NCBI GenBank assembly: GCA_932294295.1
Contig: OW028584.1
Location: 12,187,938 to 12,251,937 of the forward strand
DNA: 64,000 bases
Source of the DNA: Alitta virens
Lineage: Eukaryota; Annelida; Polychaeta; Phyllodocida; Nereididae
Reading direction: 5' to 3'
The position numbers and the translations under genes were made by a program. Positions within the stretch are counted from its first letter, which is position 1. Every line of letters starts with the position of its first letter. The notes below the pieces were generated by a model. That model saw only the letters and a program-made list of their open reading frames with translations, searched no databases and had not been told where the DNA came from. This document shows, piece by piece, positions 37,996 to 50,400 of this stretch.

Positions 37996-39069
37996 TGGTA
38001 CATTTATCTAGATTGCAATTAAAGGGATTTAATAAGCATAGTTAAACATGGTAATACAAATATTTACATAACTCAAACATGGTTATCATCATGCCACTGA
38101 AATAGCAGTGGTAGAACAGTTGATTTATGGCCGTTTTGATAATTTTTAACAGTAACTTTGTCAGTTATCAATGTGATCTTTTAGATCATCAGATAGTCAC
38201 TGAAAGGTGTCACATTTTAGGGAAGATTACGAACTTCAGTTTTGTGTTAATATAATGCGATAAAGACGTCAATAAGAAGGTGATTGAAATATCTGCTAAC
38301 AGTTTAATGCAAGGTGGATTTGTCCATGCAGTTGCACTTTTCGGGATAAAAGTAGGCAGGGTGTAGCGGAACGCGGACTCGTGGTAAAATCCGGACGGCT
38401 GGAAAAATGTAGGGACGGCTGTGGGCTGCAGCAAAGGCTCGTGCAGCGACGGTGGCGACGGCGGCTGCTGCTACGGCATGTTGGGTTGGTTGCATGGAAG
38501 GGGGGTGGGAGGGAGGGGGGACTCAGGGCCGTTATGTCTTGATTAATGGAGGCAGGGCATCATTAGCAAAAGCTGCGGTGCGACGGAGCGCCGGTGGGTG
38601 GGGCTTGCATCTGGGGCCGGACCCCCGCAACGTTTTTGACTGCCTTGCGTTTCAGACCATGCAGACACAGCCCCCCCCCCCCCCTCCTTCAACCCTCCCC
38701 CCTCCCAAACTTGACAGTGGTAGCTGAAGCGTGTTACGCTCTCTCTCTGCATTTGGCTTGCTGTTCATAGGTCTGTGGTTTGTTGGGCTCGCTGGGTGCT
38801 GCGGCCAAGTTGTGGATTGTTATTTCGCCTCCCGCCACCAGGAGTCGTTAGTGAGGTCTGTACTGACCATCGCTGACAGCCTAGTTTGTCAGCATCCACA
38901 TCCCAAAGCAACATCAGTAGCAGCAGCAGCAGCAGCAGCAGCATCATCAGAAGTAAGCTCATTACTTCAGTACCATCCGCTTCATGCGCAACCATACTGG
39001 AGTACACAATTTGCACCACGATATCATGGGTGTCACCTCTCTGCGGTGTAACGCACAACATGGCTGTTT
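37996..39069. other. CpG-containing GC-rich stretch (38.35-39.05 kb)
   Basis: The composition shifts to GC-rich with many CpGs (CGACGGTGGCGACGGCGG near 38448, for example), plus (AGC)n at 38918-38942 and a poly-C run near 38671. Several overlapping frames are open, but none has a recognisable domain. Its position just upstream of a TATA box and splice donor suggests a promoter region. Confidence 0.4.
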
Positions 39070-39215
39070 TATATAAATATTGACCAACTACTACACTGAC
39101 ACTATTACATAATACACAGACCGCGAGTCTCGTGTCGATACAGGATTGTTAATTCATCGGACAAGGATTTAATCCCCGGAATTGGACAAGATTTTGACCT
39201 GTCGGCCGGCCTAAG
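39070..39215 (+). promoter_or_regulatory. Candidate TATA promoter and noncoding first exon
   Basis: TATATAAA at 39070-39077 follows the GC-rich stretch. About 140 bp further on, CTAAG|GTAAGC at 39211-39221 is a strong 5' splice site. No long ORF lies between them, consistent with a 5' UTR exon. I could not find a matching coding exon downstream, so the gene, if real, extends past or around the Polinton. Confidence 0.3.
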
Positions 39216-42200
39216 GTAAGCTATCTTGAAAACAGGCAGTTGACAGGACGCCGTTCATGTGCACCCCATGCTCTGCTTGCTGTGTGACATCGCCGTTGCG
39301 TGTCCCAATTATGATATTATTATTCCATATTTATAGCATATTTGACAATATTATCATCTAATTGAAAGGTTTAAAGTTAGACATTAGTGGCCAGATGACA
39401 GTTCGAGCATTGATGTGAAGAATTCCAAGATGCACGCTAAAAAATAAATAACACAGTTTCTTACTATTTTCGATTAATTATATAACAAGTTTTATAAAAG
39501 TATTTTAATTACTGCACAAACGTGTCTATCGTAATTCTTCTCCGACCATGAGTTCCCAGGCTGCTTCAATGTCCAATATCATATAGCGAATATATACTGT
39601 TTTATTAATTATGGGCATTTCATGCTAGGTTTATATAAACATTGGGTTGAGAAGTTATTGGTAATGTTTATTGTATTAAACAAATAACTAATGTCTTATT
39701 TGATTTGATTTGATAAAGTACAATAAACATGCAAACTATCCTGAAAGACAGCCTCATAGTGGGCGTCTAATCATCCGTTTTTTAGTTCAGGAATGACCTT
39801 CTAATAAGTGGTAATCATAAACATTAAATTAATTCAAGTTTATAACTCTTGCAGCTCACAATAGCATGTTCTTCTTTCACATATTTTCTTCAGTTTATTG
39901 AATATTCTGTATTTTTAACTTCTTGTGCCATTTTCTGTTTCTTCTACATTGTAATCTCAAGCTTATCCATACTAGGGTTAAACGTGTTAATTTTGTCATC
40001 TTAATACCAATTTAAGTAATTTTCCTCAATTCCATAAGCCTTTTGGATTAACATATGTGCTTAACCGCATTACTGCGTTTTATAATGAGGGAAGGGGGAG
40101 GCAATTTTGAAATTTTAATTTTCTCTCTGTAAACCAACTTACAGAACTGCAGTAGGGAGCATGGGGGTTAATTGAAACATTCTTAGTTGAATTTGTGAGC
40201 AGTATTGGCCCCTTTTGTCCATGTTTCAATTAAAATATCCCCAAGAATTAAATGAAACACTGTTGTGACATAATTTGCACAGCAGATGTGTGTGTCACTC
40301 GTTCAGAAAAATGCTCTATATCTCAATTGAAATATTAACAGAATCTATGGTTAAGACCATGTTTACTAATTATAAGCAAAACTTCTGCAGGCGCAGTATA
40401 CAGGCTTTCAACTCTTTTTGAATTTAAGCATTTTTACACCCTTGCCCAGCCATAAGTTTCCTCAAAAACTCTAGACCTCAGGGCTAAGAAATGTCTTCAA
40501 AACTACTTCATACAATTTGCTCTATTATTCTGCCAGAAAATTTATGAATTTCTTAAGCACTTACAGCTCTCCAAAGTATAGTCTATTAATTTTTTAACCC
40601 ACGGAATGTGCCTTCAAAGACTTGTCTTCAAATTGTCTTTATTTGTCAAAGCTCTGTGACATGTTAGTTTAATTTTGTTGTGGGCTGAGTTCATCATGAA
40701 ATTACATTTCTTGGTCTGACAATTTAACTGTTTTTCTCTGTAATTAATACTTTGTTGTATTCAATTTTGTTCAACTTATATAGTTTATGGATAACTATAA
40801 ATAACTATATGTACATCATTTGAAACAGGGGGATATATATTAAGATAAAATACTGACTGGGTTTATAGATTTAACTTGGTATCTAAGCATTTACAGCATC
40901 CAGGAAAAGTTAGTGTTTCCACTAATTGATATTTACAAATGTTGAGTAATTTCTCAATCTGATATCACAGATTTTTTGTATCCAATTAGTAACATTAAAA
41001 TCAGTCTTAAACTATATATGGTCTCTTAAGGAATTGCTCCTGAAAATATTGAGTCTTTAATTAAAGTTTCCACACTATTGTTCAATACTATAGCTTAATC
41101 AGTTTAGGTAATGTAAATATCCTCAATTAAGAATTATTAAATTGTTCATTTTGCTTTCTAAGATGAGTCGAATCTAAATAATGAGTACTAAATTCTGCCT
41201 GGACCAACTTTTGATTATTTTTGTAATGTATTTCTGTATAGGCAATTATTTTCACATTTCCAATTCCACATCAATTAGTGAATGAATCAATTTGTAAGTC
41301 TTAAAAATCATCAAGAACAACCAAATTCAAAGTGTTTGAAAACTGGGGTAGTTTTGGCATAGAAGATGAAATGCTAGTGGCATGTTTCTATGATCTATTT
41401 TAAACCCTCAGTATTGGTGTATATTAATTAGACCGAAACGTCCAGAAATAATCTGTGTGACACCCTTTATTGGAAGTATCTGATCAGGTGGAAATTCGGT
41501 TTAGTTTGATGTGAATCTCACAATTCTTTTATTTGTGATATTATTAGTAGTTATCTTCCACTCATCAGACATCTTATTTGATTTGCACTTTTTGAAGGTA
41601 TACTTTAGTACTTCTGTTGACCACAGGGGGCAGTGCTATCGGTGGACAATTAAAACAATGCCCGATTGTTTTCCTTTTCTTATTGTTAGTTTCTCACTTG
41701 TCTTGGCAAGTAGAGGCATGGTTCGTAATTACCCGGCCGGGCGATAATTAAGTGTCAACGGATGTACATAGCACCCCACCCCGAGGCATTGTGGGTAGAC
41801 TTTCTTTTGCCTTATGTTTGAAGTCTTGTCATGTCAAGATGATTTCTGCCATTGAAGATAAAATCTTATTAGCAATCCGCTAAATAAATCAAAATAAATG
41901 AAATGAATCAAAACATTAATGTGCTATATAAAAGAAAGAACAGGCCAGTTAAGACATAATTAATTGAATAATTTGAAGATAAGATAGTTCAATGGAACAA
42001 TCAAGTGTAAATCATTCTAAAAATATCATAAATTGATTAAATATGTAATAATAAATAACACAATATAAGCGTAGAAATATGAAAACAGTCTACATAATGA
42101 TTTTATGTTTAAAAAAATTATACATTGATTTATGGTTTTAAAATATATTAATATTCTAAAACAGGACTATTAACTTTTTTCATGTCTTACACATTTTATT

Positions 42201-43603
42201 TGGACGTCATTTTACAATAGAAATTCACACAGCATTGGAGATTATCATACAAAAACATTCAGCTTGTGAGATATCTAGACTTTTAATAAATTAACTAGAT
42301 AAGGAAAAATATAATTATATTGCATTGGTGACAAGACTGTAAAAATATTTATGCAGAATTCACTTCTGTGAATGTGGTTTAGCTTTACATGTTTGTGGAA
42401 ATACACCATACCTTTTTGTGTAAATTGACTTATCCGATGATTTATTGAGGTCTAGCCATGTTTTTACGCGTTTGCATTAACAGAGTACTAAACCGTTAGA
42501 TCATAGAAAAAAATTATTAAGGATATTAAGTTGTGGTGACGTATTAGGTAACAGCTAGGCTGTTGATATAGTTCTTAAATAGTTAAAAAAGCATTAATCT
42601 GTCTGCCTAAATGAATGCTGTAGTAAATATCTAGTAATAGAGATAGCAATTATTTTGATGTCACACTAAAGTGTTATTTTATTTTGGTGTCATCTTAACA
42701 ATATTTAAAACTGTGAAATGCATATTATATTTGACATAAAGGAGATTTGAAAGAAAACAAAGTTGACAAAAATGGATTAACATTTTTTGGGGAAAGCTAT
42801 AAGTATATTGATAGAAAATTGGTTTATATAAGCATCAACAATAACAGGATACTTGAGATTATTATTAATATTTTTAATAATCCATTACAGATTTTTAAAA
42901 TGTGTGTTTTTTCGATGGTTTTAGAATCTGACTTCTGTTGGCAGTATGGTTTTCATACTTATCAATCCATCTGAATAATGGCTGTTAACACGGTTGCTGA
43001 CATTTTAAGGGTTGGATTTTGCTGGCTCTAGCACCTGGCCCAGTTGGTACACCAATTTGTGGGGTGAATTACTGAACATAGTTCTGCCTTGAGCTATATT
43101 TAGCAGCACTTTTAGCCATGGCTGATTAAACTAAACTTAGGTTATGCCTGCTCATGACCTTTACAGGCAAACCAAATTCAGTTCCATGACCCCGTTATGT
43201 CCAACATGTATGGAACATTTTCCCAACGTTTGCTTAATATTTTCCTGACGTTTTTTTAGCATTTACTCAATGTTTTTGTAAACCACAAGCTCCCTATTAT
43301 CACTCGCTCTTAACAAGTATTTAACAGATTTTTGAATTCAGGTTCATTTTAAGCGGTCCTAAATAAATGTTATTGTACTTAACACTCTCATTGTAGTTTC
43401 CCCCATGCCCAAATATGGGGAATGATGTTCAGTTAACAGCCCTCAGGCCAACCTCCCCCCCCTTACCCCTCAAATCAGGTCACTGTCAAAATTTTGCTTT
43501 TTCTGTGCTTGTTTGGGCAGCACCTGGCAAGAATTGGGGTGTTACCCCAAAACCTCAAAATTTGTCAAAACATGGTAATCTTATTCATTTCGACAAGATT
43601 ACT
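39216..43603. other. Non-coding, no supported gene
   Basis: Long AT-rich stretch. If the first exon at 39.1 kb is real this is intron. The frames at 41511-41747 and 42747-42974 have no domains or splice support. Confidence 0.4.
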
Positions 43604-43656
43604 ATTACTACTACTACTACTACTACTACTACTGCTGCTACTGCTACTATTACTAT

Positions 43657-43710
<54 letters not shown>

Positions 43711-43718
43711 TTCTACTT

Positions 43719-43752
<34 letters not shown>

Positions 43753-43860
43753 TGCTACTACTACTACTATTACCACTACTACTACTACTACTACTACTAC
43801 AACTACTACTACTACCAACACTACTACTACTACTTCTCCTACTACTACTGCTACTACTTG

Positions 43861-43893
<33 letters not shown>

Positions 43894-44168
43894 TTCTACT
43901 ACTACTACTACTACTTCTACTTCTACTTCTACTACTACTACTACTACTACTTCTACTTCTAATTCTACTACTACTACTACTACCACTACTACTTCTACTG
44001 CTACTACTACTACTATTACCACTACTACTACTACTACTACTACTACAACTACTACTACTACCAACACTACTACTACTACTTCTCCTACTACTACTGCTAC
44101 TACTTGTACTACTACTACTACTACTACTTCTACTTCTACTACTACTACTACTACTTCTACTTCTACTT

Positions 44169-44226
<58 letters not shown>

Positions 44227-44265
44227 AACTATTACCACTACTACTACTACTACTACTCCTCCCCC
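43604..44265. repeat. ACT trinucleotide array with a 246-bp higher-order duplication
   Basis: About 660 bp of (ACT)n with variants. The variant string CTACTACTGCTACTACTTGT occurs twice, offset by 246 bp (ends near 43860 and 44106), and the preceding ACCAACACT marker repeats at the same offset. A block of the array was therefore duplicated as a unit. Long Thr, Leu, Ser or Val frames here are artefacts. Confidence 0.95.
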
Positions 44266-45246
44266 TCCTCCTCCTCATCCTCCAAATGTGAACAACAATA
44301 TTTTGATGTTATCACTGATTAAATCAATCATAGGCTGTAAAATACATCAATTATTAATTTTGTAGACAGTCCTTTTTCCTTATCTGCATGTGCAATCTGT
44401 TATCCAGCAATGTGTTTCTGCGAATAATGAAATGTTAAGTAGGCTGTGCATGACAATATTCATCACACAGGTAACTATATAGACAAACCCAGACACAAGA
44501 GTGGACCAAAATATATTTCTAAACTATCGAAGAAAATGGACAATTAATTATTAAACAATAATCAGAGATATTGCTATGCTAGAGCAATCCAATTTTAATG
44601 ACTACATATCAGTGCATATACTATCACAATAGGTCATTGTTACGTAATAGGGACCCCCCCTAAACTCATAATATCAGCGGTCTCTGGACTCCAGTGGGCC
44701 TCCCAAATAGCCCGGGGGCACTATAATTAAAAAACGATTAAGACCCTTTGATCTTAAGATATCACCGACAAGGGCCTGTATATGGGCTGTAAGCCCCCAG
44801 GGCACTATAATTAAAGGTCATTATTCAATCAACTCTGACAGCTACTCTGTATGGGGGGTAATTAAGTGAATATAACTGATAACCAACCCATATAGCACCT
44901 ACAGGACAGTGTATGAACAATAGTCTATTGTATTCCTGTCCTTAATGGTCAGACACTGGTTAGGACAATACTCCATTGTCATAGAGAATTGATGAACCGT
45001 TCAGCTACAAGTCTGAACATGTTCAAGGCTCAAGTCCTTCATGCTTCAGTAAATCAGGCCTAACCCTCCACCAGGGGTAGCTCCTTCATGCATCAGTAGT
45101 ACAGCGCTGTTACGCCTACACAAGATCCCAATTAGTACGTCACTACTACCTATACTTCCGAAGTAGAAGGACCTCGAACATTTCTGACATCTCTAAGGTC
45201 TCTCGTATCGACACACCTACTCGTACACGCACACGCATCCGCTAAC
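44266..45246. other. Left subterminal region of the Polinton; outer boundary unresolved
   Basis: Leaves the ACT array at 44.27 kb and reaches the first Polinton gene at 45.25 kb. GGCACTATAATTAAA occurs twice (44717 and 44801). Two palindromic motifs of the ACAATANNNYATTGT type lie at 44917-44931 and 44965-44979. A plausible element start is near 44632-44650, where the sequence changes character, but the matching inverted repeat is absent from the right part of the window. Confidence 0.4.
44917..44979. promoter_or_regulatory. Two palindromic motifs, left side (ACAATA-N3-YATTGT)
   Basis: ACAATAGTCTATTGT at 44917-44931 is a perfect 6-3-6 palindrome, and ACAATACTCCATTGT at 44965-44979 has one mismatch. 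Starts are 48 bp apart. The same motif occurs twice on the right side at 61424 and 61506. They lie 270-330 bp upstream of the first Polinton ORF and could be binding sites for an element-encoded or host dimeric factor. Confidence 0.45.
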
Positions 45247-46290
45247 ATGACTTCAGCTCAGCTTAAACCTTCAAGCAATTCTCAAGTCGTGAACATGACC
45301 TGTATCCTGGGAGAGAGGACCAAGGTCATCGCTCATCCTGGAGATAAATGGAAGGCCGGTTACTTCACTTTCTCACGGTTGGCCACCTCCAGGAACTCTT
45401 GGCGTAGTACACATCTCTCCAAGAGGGCCTTTGAGAAATTCTGCGAAAACATCGAGAACATCCATGAAGCCATCAAGAACCATGCCGTATATCAACTAAT
45501 GCTTAACAAGAAACAGCACATACTTATCAGTCATTTTAAGAGGGAAGGACAGGAAACCCTCTATTATGTCAGCATTCTACATCCTACTACAGAACACGAG
45601 AACCTGACCAACGACACCGAGATAAACCATGCCAAAACCATCAACTTATCAGTTTCCGAGTTTGAAAAACTAAAGATCAACGTGGCAGAACTTATCGAAG
45701 TCGTGAGATCTAAGGTCGAAAAACCTGATGAACAAGAGAGCACTCTCATCCAAGGTTTCAGATGGAAGGCCAAGGACACAGGAGAACGCTGTGACAAGAT
45801 CTTCATCGACTTACTCAGATGTAAAAAAGATGCGGAAGAAGATTACATCAACAAGCACAGTGAGCAGATGCAAACCGCCCCCGCTAGCTTCAGTATCGAA
45901 TCGTTCTACGAATACGAAACAGTGCACATCAACCGCTCTAGCAAATTGGAACTCATAGAACACATGGTTTATCGTACCCTGCAAATGGAGCTCCTCGTTA
46001 TGTCAATCGACATCCGTATTACCCCTCCGAGTTACCGAGAGGTTGATACAGCCATCCATAACATGGAAAAGAGCTTCATACGTCAACTCGTGAAACAGGC
46101 ACTTATTCAGCTCAAGTATCGCAATGTATACATGGTCAACGAACTGATTGACATTTTCTTTTACACTCAAGGGATGGAGCTAGTGAAAGAGACTCTCAAG
46201 AGACATAAAGTCTCACCCTCTTGTCTACCTTTCGCTCGGCTACTTAATGGTAGCTACCAAGTGATAACTGAGAGTATGAAAACTCTTTGA
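45247..46290 (+). CDS. Polinton protein with two PC4-like repeats, candidate ssDNA-binding protein
   Basis: 347 residues from ATG at 45247. Residues about 16-80 fit the PC4 (p15 coactivator) pattern: strands with GYFTF, then THLSKRAFEKFCENI and IENIHEAI, matching the PC4 strand-helix ending where a LS.E.W..L segment precedes I.DID.AI. Residues about 82-155 repeat the pattern with YYVSI and INLSVSEFEKLKINVAELI. The C-terminal half is predicted helical and unrecognised. PC4 domains bind single-stranded DNA (family knowledge). Protein-primed replication needs a single-strand-binding protein, so that role is inferred. It converges with the polymerase gene across an AT-rich gap. A poly(A) signal AATAAA lies about 15 bp after the stop. 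The ORF could instead be an unrelated basic protein; the domain call is from eye alignment only. Confidence 0.6.
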   Translation: MTSAQLKPSSNSQVVNMTCILGERTKVIAHPGDKWKAGYFTFSRLATSRNSWRSTHLSKRAFEKFCENIENIHEAIKNHAVYQLMLNKKQHILISHFKREGQETLYYVSILHPTTEHENLTNDTEINHAKTINLSVSEFEKLKINVAELIEVVRSKVEKPDEQESTLIQGFRWKAKDTGERCDKIFIDLLRCKKDAEEDYINKHSEQMQTAPASFSIESFYEYETVHINRSSKLELIEHMVYRTLQMELLVMSIDIRITPPSYREVDTAIHNMEKSFIRQLVKQALIQLKYRNVYMVNELIDIFFYTQGMELVKETLKRHKVSPSCLPFARLLNGSYQVITESMKTL

Positions 46291-46825
46291 AAATGTAAAC
46301 AAGAAAAATAAAAGAGGAACGGCCTCATTTCAAATTGAATGTTTTTGTTGCTTTTCTTTTTATCGAATAGAGTTTTTTAATAACATCTACATATTTATAA
46401 GAAATGAAAACCACTGAGACATAAGTAAATTATAATTACCAGTTAAAAGTATTTATTGTTAATTAGTAGTAGTAAACAAGGATATATATCAAAGTGAATT
46501 TAAGACAATGTAGATTCAATGAAAAGAGTTAAAAGTTTATACAAATGTAGGGATAAAAGATTTAGTAAACAAAGATTTTCACAAATTAAACTATATCCCC
46601 TTAGTTTAGTCAATCAACACTTCATGAGAACAATACAACATGCGTATCATCAGAAAAAATTTAAATAAGATATCGCATAGGATACAACCTATCACATTAA
46701 GATATCACAACAGATATAACCTTTTACATTAGGATTCACTAGAAAATGGGTAAAAACTATATTACATAATTTAACACAACTTTTATTATACATTGTTAAT
46801 ACAGCATTTATATCACAAGAAAGAA

Positions 46826-46881
<56 letters not shown>

Positions 46882-47429
46882 TTATACCATGTAATACACG
46901 AATTACTAGAAAATGCTTACATCTCTAACTATCACAAGTTTTACAGTATATCGTACTCACATTCTCTATATCACATTACACTTGGGTTATCACAAGAAGC
47001 TATTACTAGATAAATATCAATATCACTATTTATATCACATGAGAGGTTTTACAATATATCACACTTACATTAGCTATATCACATTATACAAGGGTTATCA
47101 CAATAAGCTATCACTAGATAAATATCAATATAACTGTTTATATCACACGCACACATTTTTGCTATGCTATATTACATCACATAAGGGTTATCACCAAAAG
47201 CTATTACTAAATAAATATCACCGTTTATAATACATGTAGTCCTGACTAGATAAAAACAGAGGAGAAAGAGTATTTTGAAAACAGTCACTATGATTGAATG
47301 TTAGAGTAATGTAAAAAACAAAACAAAAAAAAACAGTCGGTGTTATATAAAAGGATGATAAGTTAACTAGCAAGGGGGAAATAATAATAATAATAATAAT
47401 AATAATACAAGAAGGGGGGATGTCAATGA
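46291..47429. repeat. AT-rich spacer with TATCAC-rich imperfect repeats and (TA)n
   Basis: Lies between the convergent PC4-like and polymerase genes. It has a (TA)n run at 46829-46879, (AAT)n at 47382-47406, and three imperfect copies of a unit of about 100 bp (GGGTTATCACAAGAAGCTAT landmarks at 46984, 47092 and 47185). TATCAC or ATATCAC recurs many times across 46.66-47.23 kb. The 105-codon frame at 46913-47230 reads the repeat and is not called. Confidence 0.7.
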
Positions 47430-50400
47430 TTAATAGCCGTAAGGCAAGGTATCAAAACTCTCAGGGATTAACTGCCTCTTACTGTAGGTTACCCTGTACC
47501 TTTTTATTTCCTCTCTATTAAAGAGGTGGAATTTGGCTTTATCCCTAGCAATTTTAGTGTATCGGGCGCATATGAAGGGATCTTGGTCATCGGGTAAGGG
47601 ATGGGTGTCGGGGTCAGCCCAAAAGAGAACCAATGAGGTAATACTCCGGAAGTCCAGCTTCAGAGCATTCTCATGGTTCAAAGTGAAGCCTTTCAGTTTG
47701 ACCACCTGTCTACCCATGTTTGTTATGTAAGCGTAGGATTTGGGGCCACTACTTACAAATTTAGTAATGTGCTCCCCCTCCTTTAACTCATCCGTCCATT
47801 GACCAAGATGATCCCCCATATCGGGCGAGTACTCGGTCACACGGTCATCGTATTCGTAAACTACGGAGTCCGTATCAAAATAGATGACACGTCTCCCTAG
47901 ACCGAGTAGCACCTTATACAACCGCCGTCTGGCATTAGAAGTGGTGAATGCGGCAATAAACACATTGACATGTGACATTTCAGGTAAAAACCCATCCGCA
48001 TTGTCATACTGTACCAGACAGCGGTCACGGGCAATAACATTGACATCCCTTGGTTTTAATGATGGATTCAATAATATTTTAAAAAGGTCAACCCCACTAC
48101 CCACTAATTTGTGTACTCTATGATTGTTTGACTCCCCAAACTTACCCCAGAAACTATTCAATAAAAGTTTATTAGTAGCCCTCTTCCCCGAATTATATTT
48201 AATTGCCTCCTTATCTAGTACAACACCTTCCACCTTCTCATACTCGGTCACGTATTCATCCTTCTCAGCTGTACTCATATCTGCTGAGGGCCAACCCGAA
48301 GCCTCCTGTTTACCCTTGAGGAACATGTCGACGTATTCAGTGAACAAACCTGAACCCTCCACTTCTCTGTCATATTTAGCTTGTTCCTCAAAGTGGTAAA
48401 CCTCATACACTCGGATGACCTCATAACCCACATTCAACGCATCTTCTAAGTCTATAGTGGTCCAGGTACCCACCAGGTCTCTCTCCTCATTCGAACACCT
48501 GCACTTAACCTGTGAGCTATCTCTGGCGCACTTCCCACAAAGAGGGAACAGGAGTTTCCCGTTGCACCTGACAGGTAGACACGGATGATACAGACCTCTT
48601 GGGGGTCTAACACGAGCCTGTACCATTCCAAAATATTGGCTTATGTCGGTGCTTTCAGGGTTGCATATGACCTGGGGTATGCCTACCGGAAAGACATCAT
48701 TTTTAAGGACCATAGGGTAAAGAGAGCAAATGTCTGCGTACCCTATCTTTTTTCCATTCTTTGACTCATGATAGAGCTTCGCCGCGTTGGTACGTCCGCC
48801 ATAAAAACTCTGGCGAGGATCGAGACGAGGGAGCAAGTCTAACTCTTCGGAGAGGATCTGTAGCTCATGTTCTTCGCGGAGTCGGTTTTTGAACTCGCAC
48901 TCCCAGATCACTCTCACTTCAAGCTTAAGCTCCTCCCTCAACCATCTCAGACGGCTCATAGTTTGGTTATACAACGAGTCAAGGCTCTCTCCTGTGTGAG
49001 GGTGCTTCACTTTCACCTCCTCAGTGACATCTCCATAGCACTGGCGACAGCCGTGATACACACAACCAAGGAACTCCCACGCTGTTTCTTTTCCTGTCTG
49101 GGGGTTCCTATGGTAGCCATCTAGCTTAAGCCATCCTTTTCCCGATTTGGTACGAACACGATGCTCTCCTCCATTTCTAGCATGTTGAATGGTGACATTC
49201 AAACGGCGAGCCTCGTGCTCCATCCAGAGGATAGAGGATCTACTATGGGTGTCTAACCCTCCGAATCCGCAAGCGGGCATACGGGCTATAGGTGTTGACA
49301 CAAAATTTCGGTTTTTGATTTCGACAGAGGCAGGATTAATCTCCCCTCCCTCTCCATCTACTAGCCTCATTTGGTCATTCTTTAGATAGCCAGTGACGGT
49401 ACGACCGTCGACCAACTCCACATCGTACTTCTCAGCAAGGAAAAGGTACCTGTAGGTGATCATGCACACGCTTGCAAGGGTATTATACTGAAAGGGGTCT
49501 ATGCCCACCCTCCTCGTTACTCTCTCACCCCCCTCCGCAACATCCACTACATCTTCACGTGACGTTATCGACAGTAACCAGTTCCTGAACTCGTTACAGC
49601 TTTCGTGAAGAATATTTACGTCATCCTCACAATATGCCAAAATTTCCTTACGGAAATTGAACTGTTTACCCTTCTGCTCCTTATACCACTGAAGGAACTC
49701 TTCACGAGCTCGAGGTTTCATTGAATTAACCCTATAACAGTAGGGATGAGGCATGGGTCCGACAAAGTCCCACATGTTCTTCTGGTTAAAGAACACTGGG
49801 AAATACCCCTTACGTACGTCCTTTAAGCCAAAAATACTGGGCATCTGTGCCAGTGGGAAGGTGAGGAAGTTCAGTGTGTCGATGACCCTAAACTTCCCTG
49901 TGTCAATGCTGACAATCTTGCTCCCCCTGTATATCACATTGGGCATCTTTGTTACAGTCTCGAAGATGTATTTCACGATAAAGTAACAATCGTAAGCTTG
50001 CCCGTTGTGAAACAGGAGGGTGTAGCCTTCGAATTCCTTTGAGAATATGAAGTCGCAAAAGTCTGCTGCAGCTTCATCTCCGAAGAAATCCGAGCCCCTC
50101 CTCCCGCACTCTCTACCAGACATACACACCATACGGAGATCGTCTCCCCGTCGATGCTTGCCTACTTTTGAGCGACAGCTGGCACAAGCCGTACCGCAGT
50201 GGGCGCAATGAGGGTTGTCACGATAGCTGACACTCTCACAGTGTTTGCACTGCCAATGTACCACGGCTAAATTCGGTATGTGTTGCTTCCCCGTAGGATC
50301 GGCCTCAAAATCAGCCACCATGTATTTTGATGAGATAGCTTTTGGCTGTTTCTGCCTCACGTAACAAAAGTGAACGCCAGAGACCTGTTGGCTACATACA

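Noticed and set aside
41620..41640. CTCF-like site CCACAGGGGGCAG
   Set aside because: One base short against the core motif, with poor match upstream; too weak to call.
43415..44365. Long poly-Thr, poly-Leu, poly-Ser and poly-Val open frames on both strands
   Set aside because: They simply read the ACT microsatellite in different frames.
46913..47230. 105-codon frame in the Polinton spacer
   Set aside because: Reads the TATCAC repeat; composition is dominated by Tyr, His, Thr and Leu from the repeat.
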